Source of the DNA: Clostridiales bacterium UBA8960
GTDB taxonomy: Bacteria; Bacillota; Clostridia; Peptostreptococcales; Acidaminobacteraceae
Direction: 5' to 3'
Assembly (NCBI GenBank): GCA_003482695.1
Contig: DMYC01000326.1
Coordinates: 1-5,752, forward strand
Length of the DNA: 5,752 bases
Positions within the stretch are counted from its first letter, which is position 1. Each line of letters opens with the position of its first letter. The notes beneath the pieces were generated by a model that saw only the letters and a list, made by a program, of their open reading frames with translations, was not told the DNA's origin and did not search any database. This document shows, piece by piece, positions 1 to 4,848 of this stretch. Both the position numbers and the translations under genes were made by a program.

Positions 1-468
1 GCTCTTTCTAAGCATAAAGAGTCCGACAGCCATAAGGCCGATAAAGAAGATCAAATCGTATTTAATGTGGATGAAATTTTCGATGAAGAAAAACAAAGAC
101 ATCGCCAAAAGCAACATGCCTGTTCTGAAATTACGACTCGGTCGATGCCCATAATAAGCCATTTGTAAAAATCCGATTGCAGGGCCCAAAATATAGATTG
201 GCCACAATCTTCCTTGAAGCCCCCAAGACGTGAAATTCTCCATCATAAAAAACAGTCCATAAGTTAACATGGTTGCACCTGTCAGTAGACTGCGGCCGCT
301 TGCATGACCTGCGAAATAGTCTCTTTCAGCTTTTGCACCGATGTAGATCAAAATCATTGGCCAAAAATTCCAAATGCTAAAGTTGATGATATTATAGTAA
401 TCCAGTATAAGTACGCCACCCACGATCACTAGGAAACTTCCCAAAAGTCTGTTTCTAGACTCGTCCAT
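1..468 (-). CDS. Partial multi-pass membrane protein, LiaI/LiaF-like transmembrane region (N-terminal 156 residues; C-terminus outside window)
   Basis: The minus-strand frame is open from an ATG at 468-466 to the window edge, giving 156 codons with no stop. The start is set by a strong Shine-Dalgarno, GGGGAGGA (480-473), 4 nt before the ATG. The product is very hydrophobic, with about six membrane segments near residues 8-27, 32-45, 61-77, 88-106, 117-131 and 138-153. The stretch LLGSFLVIVGGVLIL followed by NFWPMILIYIGA matches the small two-helix pattern of LiaI/LiaF-type domains (helix, short linker, W-P, helix). That hairpin seems to occur three times: residues 6-54, 59-108 and 112-156. 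Related units occur in LiaF/VraT envelope-stress proteins and in many uncharacterised membrane proteins, so a sensing or regulatory role in the membrane is only a guess. The C-terminal domain that would separate LiaF from other families is not visible. The gene is divergent from valS. Confidence 0.8.
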   Translation of the reverse strand, partial: MDESRNRLLGSFLVIVGGVLILDYYNIINFSIWNFWPMILIYIGAKAERDYFAGHASGRSLLTGATMLTYGLFFMMENFTSWGLQGRLWPIYILGPAIGFLQMAYYGHRPSRNFRTGMLLLAMSLFFFIENFIHIKYDLIFFIGLMAVGLFMLRKS

Positions 469-508
469 AAAATCCTCCCCAAAGTAGTCAAGTTTTGCTT
501 TCTAACCC

Positions 509-514
509 ATTATA
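509..514 (-). promoter_or_regulatory. Candidate -10 box for the leftward membrane-protein gene
   Basis: Read on the minus strand, this is a perfect TATAAT, which would place transcription start near 502 and give a 5' leader of about 35 nt ending in the Shine-Dalgarno of the membrane-protein gene. There is no good -35 hexamer at 16-18 bp; the best match, TTAACT (minus strand, 540-535), sits 20 bp upstream. The promoter may be weak, activator-dependent, or a chance match in AT-rich DNA. Confidence 0.4.
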
Positions 515-576
515 AATGCCAAAGGTTAAATTTTAGTTAAAACGCAATTAGAATGCCCTAAAAGCCTGATGAATTG

Positions 577-605
577 TTGACTTTTAAAGGTGGATTGATT
601 ATAAT
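577..605 (+). promoter_or_regulatory. Sigma-A type promoter of the valS-folC operon
   Basis: The -35 box TTGACT (577-582) matches consensus at five of six positions, and the -10 box TATAAT (600-605) is perfect. The spacer is exactly 17 bp. Transcription would begin near A612, just before the first elements of the T-box leader and about 270 nt upstream of the valS ATG. A near-ideal promoter fits T-box operons, in which initiation is constitutive and control is exerted by termination in the leader. Confidence 0.88.
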
Positions 606-712
606 GAGAACAATATGAATTAGAGCATCGCAGAAGATGAGGAGTAGGTACACGGCGTCATTAGAGAGATGGGTTCCCGGCTGAAAAACCTGTTTGACAA
701 AACGTATTGAAG

Positions 713-715
713 GTC
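713..715 (+). promoter_or_regulatory. T-box specifier codon GUC (valine)
   Basis: GTC follows GAAG and precedes G on the 3' side of the Stem I specifier loop, opposite the AGTA motif at 643-646. This is the usual context of a T-box specifier: a GA-rich run before the codon and a purine after it. GUC would pair with a GAC anticodon of tRNA-Val, in agreement with the downstream valyl-tRNA synthetase. Confidence 0.85.
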
Positions 716-782
716 GCATTGGAGATGGATCGCTGAGTGGTTTTTAGGCGATTCCGGCTAGCCCCGTTATAGGTATCGAGTG

Positions 783-803
783 CCATGTCTTTTTTAGACA
801 TGG
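783..803 (+). promoter_or_regulatory. T-box Stem III hairpin
   Basis: CCATGTCT (783-790) pairs perfectly with AGACATGG (796-803) around a TTTTT loop. It sits 4 nt before the conserved T-box sequence, where Stem III lies in this family. The T-run is in the loop, not after the stem, so this is not a terminator. Confidence 0.85.
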
Positions 804-807
804 AATT

Positions 808-835
808 AGGGTGGTAACGCGAATCATTCGTCCCT
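808..835 (+). promoter_or_regulatory. T-box sequence and antiterminator helix
   Basis: The conserved block AGGGTGGTAACGCG (808-821) differs from the usual AGGGTGGNACCGCG at one base, A817 in place of C. The antiterminator forms by pairing AGGG (808-811) with CCCT (832-835), leaving the 7-nt bulge TGGTAAC (812-818), and then GCGAA (819-823) with TTCGT (827-831) around a TCA loop. The TGGT of the bulge is complementary to an ACCA tRNA 3' end, as expected for tRNA-Val with discriminator base A. The segment 825-834 is shared with the terminator, so the two structures exclude each other. Confidence 0.93.
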
Positions 836-862
836 TTGTGGTGCGAGTGTTTTTTATTTTTT
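825..862 (+). terminator. T-box regulated intrinsic terminator upstream of valS
   Basis: CATTCGTCCC (825-834) pairs with GGTGCGAGTG (840-849) around a 5-nt loop. The 10-position stem has one C-T mismatch (832/842) and two G-U pairs, and is followed by the T-tract TTTTTTATTTTTT (850-862). It ends 19 nt before the valS ATG and competes with the antiterminator for 825-834. The imperfect stem suggests some read-through even in the off state. Confidence 0.9.
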
Positions 863-870
863 GAGATCAT

Positions 871-876
871 GGGAGG
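871..876 (+). promoter_or_regulatory. Ribosome binding site fixing the valS start
   Basis: GGGAGG lies 5 nt before the ATG at 882. It rules out the in-frame TTG at 861, which overlaps the terminator T-tract and has no Shine-Dalgarno, and it gives an 880-residue protein. Confidence 0.88.
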
Positions 877-881
877 AAGTC

Positions 882-3524
882 ATGCAGAGTAAATACAATC
901 CAAAAGAGTTCGAAGACAGAATTTATGAAAAATGGTTGGAAAAGAAGAGTTTTAGTGCGAATGTCAACCCAGACAAAACACCATATACGATTGTTTTGCC
1001 ACCACCGAATATTACAGGTCAACTTCATATGGGCCATGCCCTTGATCAAACCCTTCAAGATGTTCTGATTCGTTGGAAAAGGCTTCAAGGCTATGAGGCG
1101 TTGTGGTTGCCTGGAACAGATCATGCGAGTATTGCCACTGAAGTCAGGGTATTAAAGACGATTGAAGAAGCGGAAGGCCTTACGAAAGATCAGCTGGGAA
1201 GAGATGAATTTTTAAGACGGGCTTGGCAATGGCGTGATGAGTATGGCAGAATCATCGTCAATCAAATGCAAAAATTAGGTTCTTCATGTGATTGGGAAAA
1301 AGAGCGGTTTACGATGGATGAAGGCTGTAACCATGCCGTCACGGAAGTTTTTATCAGGCTGTATGACAAAGGCCTGATTTACAGGGGAAATCGCTTGATC
1401 AATTGGTGTCCTGACTGTAAAACGACGTTATCAGATGCTGAAGTGGAACACGAAGAAAAGCCTGGTGCATTTTGGCATGTGAAGTATCCTGTAGCTGACA
1501 GCGATGAATACCTAGAAATCGCGACGACACGCCCTGAAACGATGGTAGCGGACACGGCGGTTGCCGTTCATCCAAATGATGAAAGATATAAGCATCTTAT
1601 CGGCAAGAAATGCCGTTTGCCATTGTTTGATAGAGAAATACCAATTATTGGCGATGAATATGTTGAAATGGATTTTGGCACGGGTGCACTCAAAGTGACA
1701 CCAGCACATGATCCGAACGACTTTGAAATCGGCATGAGGCACAATCTTGAACAGATCAACGGCATGAATGATGATGCCACGATGAATGAAGTGGCAGGCA
1801 AATACAATGGGATGGATCGATTTGCATGTCGAAAAGCAATCGTAAAAGACTTGGAAGCTGAAGGTTATCTCGTCATGACGAAGGAGCATCCGCACAATGT
1901 AGGAACTTGTTATAGATGTTCAACGGTCATTGAACCTAGAGTTTCTGACCAGTGGTTCGTAAATATGGCACCACTTGCCGGTCCAGCTATTGATGTCGTC
2001 AATAACGGTGACATGAGAATCATACCGGATCGATTCACAAAAGTTTATATGAATTGGCTTGAAAACATCAGAGATTGGTGTATATCGAGACAGTTATGGT
2101 GGGGACATAGAATTCCGGCTTATTACTGCGAGTCTTGTCCTGAGATCGTCGTTGCAAAGGAGATGCCAGATGTTTGTCCAGTATGTGGAGGGACGCGCTT
2201 CAGACAGGATGACGATGTACTTGATACGTGGTTCAGCTCTGCACTTTGGCCGTTTTCAACTTTAGGCTGGCCGGAAAAAACGCCGGAACTTGAATATTTC
2301 TATCCAACCAACGTGCTCGTTACAGGATATGACATTATCTTCTTCTGGGTTATTCGAATGGTGTTTTCAGGACTGGAAGCCATGGACGAAAAACCGTTTG
2401 ATGATGTCTTCATCCATGGACTCGTTAGAGATGCAAGCGGCAAAAAGATGAGTAAATCTCTAGGAAATGGCGTCGATCCACTGGATGTAATAGACCAGTT
2501 TGGTGCAGATGCCTTGAGATTCATGTTGGCGACGGGCAATAGCCCAGGAAATGACCTGAAGTTCCAACTTGAACGTGTGGAATCCTCAAGAAATTTTGCC
2601 AACAAACTATGGAACGCCTCAAGATTTGTGATCATGGGATTGGACTCGGAATTAGAGGGCCTAGATGGATCGGAAACACTTACACTAGCCGACCACTGGA
2701 TTTTATCAAGGCTTCAAACCATGACGGATGAAATCACCCTTGCACTTGAAAAATATGAGCTTGGCATCGCCGCAAGTAAGATTTACGAGTTCACATGGAA
2801 TGAATATTGCGACTGGTATATTGAACTTGCCAAGAAGAGACTGTATGGCGAAGATGCAATTGCGAAGCAAACCGTTCAAAAAGTTCTAGTCAAAGTTCTG
2901 AAGGACATTTTAAGATTGCTTCATCCATTTATGCCATTTATCACAGAAGAAATCTGGAGTTTCATGCCAAATACAACAGGGTTATTGGTTACGGACATGT
3001 GGCCAATCGTCGATGTTTCATATAAAAATCCGTCAGCTGAAAAAGACATGAACTTGATCATGGATGCCATCAGAAACCTCAGGAATGTACGTGCAGAGAT
3101 GGAGGTTGTACCATCAAGAAAGGCGAAGTGCATGATTTTGGCAACGGATGACTATGTTGCAAATGTTCTTATGAAACAAGCTGAGTATTTAATTACATTG
3201 GCATCTTGTTCAGAAGTTTCAGTTGCGAGCGACAAGTCTGCAGTTCCAGATGATGCTGTTTCTGCGGTGATTCATGGTGCGGAGCTTTATTTGCCACTGG
3301 ATGACCTTATTGATTTTGAGAAAGAAATGGATCGCCTTCAAAAGGAAAAAGCAAAACTCCAAAAAGAAGTGGATCGCGTCATCAGCAAACTGAATAACGA
3401 AGGGTTTGTAAGCAAGGCACCTGCACATCTATTAGAAGAGGAACACGAGAAAGAAGCGAAGTATCAAGAGATGTTGACGACGGTTGATGCGAGAATTGAA
3501 GCCATCGCATTAAAAATCAAGTAA
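882..3524 (+). CDS. valS: Valyl-tRNA synthetase
   Basis: This cytoplasmic class Ia aminoacyl-tRNA synthetase attaches valine to tRNA-Val using ATP. The protein is 880 aa, a usual length for bacterial ValRS. The HIGH signature appears as HMGH (residues 49-52) after PPPNITGQL. The CP1 editing domain, which hydrolyses Thr-tRNA-Val, spans roughly 190-345 with ATTRPET (214-220) and GTGALKVTPAHDPND (266-280). The sequence DWCISRQLWWGHRIP (398-412) and the KMSKS loop (522-526) complete the catalytic core. Cysteine pairs C176/C179 with C343/C346, and C416/C419 with C432/C435, look like zinc ribbons. The anticodon-binding helical domain lies near 600-745, and a C-terminal coiled coil at about 808-878, typical of ValRS, clamps the tRNA. 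No key residue is missing. The gene is first in the operon and is controlled by the T-box leader; folC starts 20 nt after its stop. Confidence 0.99.
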   Translation: MQSKYNPKEFEDRIYEKWLEKKSFSANVNPDKTPYTIVLPPPNITGQLHMGHALDQTLQDVLIRWKRLQGYEALWLPGTDHASIATEVRVLKTIEEAEGLTKDQLGRDEFLRRAWQWRDEYGRIIVNQMQKLGSSCDWEKERFTMDEGCNHAVTEVFIRLYDKGLIYRGNRLINWCPDCKTTLSDAEVEHEEKPGAFWHVKYPVADSDEYLEIATTRPETMVADTAVAVHPNDERYKHLIGKKCRLPLFDREIPIIGDEYVEMDFGTGALKVTPAHDPNDFEIGMRHNLEQINGMNDDATMNEVAGKYNGMDRFACRKAIVKDLEAEGYLVMTKEHPHNVGTCYRCSTVIEPRVSDQWFVNMAPLAGPAIDVVNNGDMRIIPDRFTKVYMNWLENIRDWCISRQLWWGHRIPAYYCESCPEIVVAKEMPDVCPVCGGTRFRQDDDVLDTWFSSALWPFSTLGWPEKTPELEYFYPTNVLVTGYDIIFFWVIRMVFSGLEAMDEKPFDDVFIHGLVRDASGKKMSKSLGNGVDPLDVIDQFGADALRFMLATGNSPGNDLKFQLERVESSRNFANKLWNASRFVIMGLDSELEGLDGSETLTLADHWILSRLQTMTDEITLALEKYELGIAASKIYEFTWNEYCDWYIELAKKRLYGEDAIAKQTVQKVLVKVLKDILRLLHPFMPFITEEIWSFMPNTTGLLVTDMWPIVDVSYKNPSAEKDMNLIMDAIRNLRNVRAEMEVVPSRKAKCMILATDDYVANVLMKQAEYLITLASCSEVSVASDKSAVPDDAVSAVIHGAELYLPLDDLIDFEKEMDRLQKEKAKLQKEVDRVISKLNNEGFVSKAPAHLLEEEHEKEAKYQEMLTTVDARIEAIALKIK

Positions 3525-3544
3525 TGGACAAATAGAGGTAAACT

Positions 3545-4834
3545 ATGACGTATGAAGAGGCGATTGCCTTTATACACGGAACTTATAAATTTGGCAGCAA
3601 GCTTGGTCTTGAGAACATCAAGACTTTGCTTGAAGGGCTAGGTTCACCGCAAGATGACTTAAAATTCATCCATGTTGCAGGAACGAATGGTAAAGGTTCA
3701 ACAAGTGCTTTTTTACATTCCATACTGATTGAATCAGGTTATAAAACAGGGCTTTACACGTCACCTTTTATTGAGACGTTCAATGAAAGGATGCGCGTCG
3801 ATCACGAATTGATCACGTCACACGAACTCGCAGAATTGACGCAAATGGTAAAAGAAAAAGTTGAGCTCATGGTTGAAAAAGGGCATCAACATCCTACTGA
3901 ATTCGAAGTGGTGACTGCGATTGCCATGCTATACTTCAAAAAACACGCTTGTGATCTCGTTGTTCTGGAAGTTGGCTTAGGCGGTCGACTTGATGCAACC
4001 AATGTCATAAAGACGCCACTTGTTTCAGTCGTGACACCGATTGACTTCGACCATACCGAGTATCTTGGCAACACACTTCGCGAAATTGCAACCGAAAAAG
4101 CGGGTATCATAAAAGAAGGTGGGATTACGGTTTCTTATCCGCAGGCAATGGAAGCCATGAGCGTCATTTCACAAAAATGTAGCGAATATGCCAACAAGTT
4201 GGTCACTGCGGATTTTGAGGCGCTGAAAATCAAAGATATTTCTTTTGGTACACTCAATTTTGAATATAAGAAAAACCAATATGAAATTGGTTTATTCGCA
4301 CCGTATCAAGCTGAGAATGCAGCACTTGCAATTGAAGTTGTGAATCAGTTGAAAGAGGTATACCATTATTCTGTTTCTCATGACCAGATAAAAATGGGGT
4401 TAAAAAAAGCCAAATGGATCGGTAGGATGGAAATCGTTTCAGAAGTGCCATTCATGATAATCGACGGTGCACATAACTTGCATGGCATTAGGGGACTCGC
4501 GAAGAGTTTGGAGGCTTTGGGAGAGGACTATAAAATTGTCGGCATCATAGGGATCTTGAAAGATAAAGATGTCGAGGGCATGCTTGAGATCATATCGCCC
4601 TATCTTGATGCAGTCATCGTGACAAAGCCAGATAATCCAAGAGCCTTGTCCGCATCAGAGTTGTCTGCTCACTTTAAAACAGCCACAGTTTTAGGTCATT
4701 TTGAATCGATAAAGGACGCAGTGAATTTTGCAGTGATACGCAGCAAAAAAGACGAGGTTAAAACGCTTTACCTCGCCTTTGGATCGCTCTATATGATTGG
4801 TGAAGTTCGCCAAACCATAAAACAAATAATGTGA
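3545..4834 (+). CDS. folC: Folylpolyglutamate synthase / dihydrofolate synthase
   Basis: This Mur-ligase-type cytoplasmic ATP-dependent enzyme adds glutamate to folates, and in bifunctional members also joins dihydropteroate to glutamate to make dihydrofolate. At 429 aa it has the normal length. The P-loop GTNGKGST lies at residues 46-53. LYTSPF (70-75) and FNERM (79-83) follow, with S73. EVGLGGRLDATN (142-153) carries E142, DHTEYLGNTL (169-178) carries H170, and EKAGIIK (184-190) carries K185. These correspond to the Mg-binding Ser/Glu/His set and the carbamylated lysine known in the family. The C-terminal domain starts around 295 with RMEIVSEVPFMIIDGAHN and ends with AFGSLYMIGEVR. The Shine-Dalgarno AGAGGT (3534-3539) is 5 nt before the ATG. 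There is no promoter or terminator between valS and this gene, so it should share the tRNA-Val control. Whether it has both activities cannot be told here. Its last codons contain the terminator of the opposing protease gene. Confidence 0.97.
   Translation: MTYEEAIAFIHGTYKFGSKLGLENIKTLLEGLGSPQDDLKFIHVAGTNGKGSTSAFLHSILIESGYKTGLYTSPFIETFNERMRVDHELITSHELAELTQMVKEKVELMVEKGHQHPTEFEVVTAIAMLYFKKHACDLVVLEVGLGGRLDATNVIKTPLVSVVTPIDFDHTEYLGNTLREIATEKAGIIKEGGITVSYPQAMEAMSVISQKCSEYANKLVTADFEALKIKDISFGTLNFEYKKNQYEIGLFAPYQAENAALAIEVVNQLKEVYHYSVSHDQIKMGLKKAKWIGRMEIVSEVPFMIIDGAHNLHGIRGLAKSLEALGEDYKIVGIIGILKDKDVEGMLEIISPYLDAVIVTKPDNPRALSASELSAHFKTATVLGHFESIKDAVNFAVIRSKKDEVKTLYLAFGSLYMIGEVRQTIKQIM
4745..4777 (-). 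terminator. Intrinsic terminator of the leftward protease gene, inside the folC coding end
   Basis: Read on the minus strand, GGCGAGGT (4777-4770) pairs with ACCTCGTC (4758-4751) as 8 bp including one G-U pair. It extends by AAA/TTT past a single bulged A to a GCGT loop, and is followed immediately by TTTTTT (4750-4745). The same hairpin on the plus strand is followed by TTTGG, so it should not stop folC transcription. It lies about 65 nt beyond the protease stop codon and within the codons for KKDEVKTLYLA of FolC. Confidence 0.75.
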
Positions 4835-4836
4835 AT

Positions 4837-4848
4837 TTGATTAATCAA
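4837..4848. repeat. 12-bp perfect palindrome at the folC/protease junction
   Basis: TTGATTAATCAA is a perfect inverted repeat covering most of the 6-nt gap between the two stop codons and the protease stop itself. It has no spacer and is AT-rich. It could be a small protein-binding site, but it overlaps the first two bases of the adjacent terminator stem and may be chance. Confidence 0.4.

Larger units (their letters stand above)
612..862 (+). promoter_or_regulatory. T-box riboswitch (tRNA-Val sensing leader of valS-folC)
   Basis: All the main landmarks of a transcriptional T-box leader appear in order. Stem I carries the AGTA specifier-loop motif (643-646), the AGAGAG motif (663-668), an apical helix GGGTT/AACCT (671-675 with 687-691), a supporting helix GTCA/TGAC (657-660 with 695-698) and the pair GGTAC/GTATT (647-651 with 704-708). 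A valine specifier GTC lies at 713-715. A Stem II hairpin pairs 727-733 with 748-754. A CCGTTAT motif (764-770) is typical of the Stem IIA/B pseudoknot region. Stem III is a perfect 8-bp hairpin (783-803). The T-box sequence (808-821) and the competing antiterminator and terminator follow. In the family, uncharged tRNA pairs with the specifier by its anticodon and with the bulge by its free acceptor end, stabilising the antiterminator; charged tRNA allows termination. The exact pairing at the base of Stem I is not fully clear to me. Confidence 0.95.

Noticed and set aside
783..803. Stem III hairpin with T-run considered as an early terminator
   Set aside because: The T residues form the loop and the stem is followed by GAATTAGGG, so there is no downstream U-tract. 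Its position fits Stem III of the T-box.
661..870. Minus-strand 69-codon open frame across the T-box leader
   Set aside because: It is antisense to a structured regulatory RNA, has low-complexity basic composition and has no supporting ribosome binding site or protein family resemblance.
869..871. ATG just before the valS Shine-Dalgarno as a start or leader peptide
   Set aside because: It is out of frame with valS, has no ribosome binding site of its own, and overlaps the purine-rich Shine-Dalgarno.
861..881. Upstream in-frame TTG start for valS that would add seven residues
   Set aside because: The TTG lies in the T-tract of the regulatory terminator and has no Shine-Dalgarno. The ATG at 882 has an ideal GGGAGG and gives the expected protein length.
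1512..1895. Minus-strand 127-codon open frame inside valS
   Set aside because: It lies entirely inside the conserved ValRS editing-domain coding region, and its translation looks like an antisense shadow with many His, Phe and Cys residues. The other antisense frames in valS and folC were rejected for the same reason.
2059..2265. Plus-strand 68-codon open frame inside valS in another frame
   Set aside because: It is out of frame within the highly conserved ValRS catalytic and zinc-ribbon region; no recognisable protein results.
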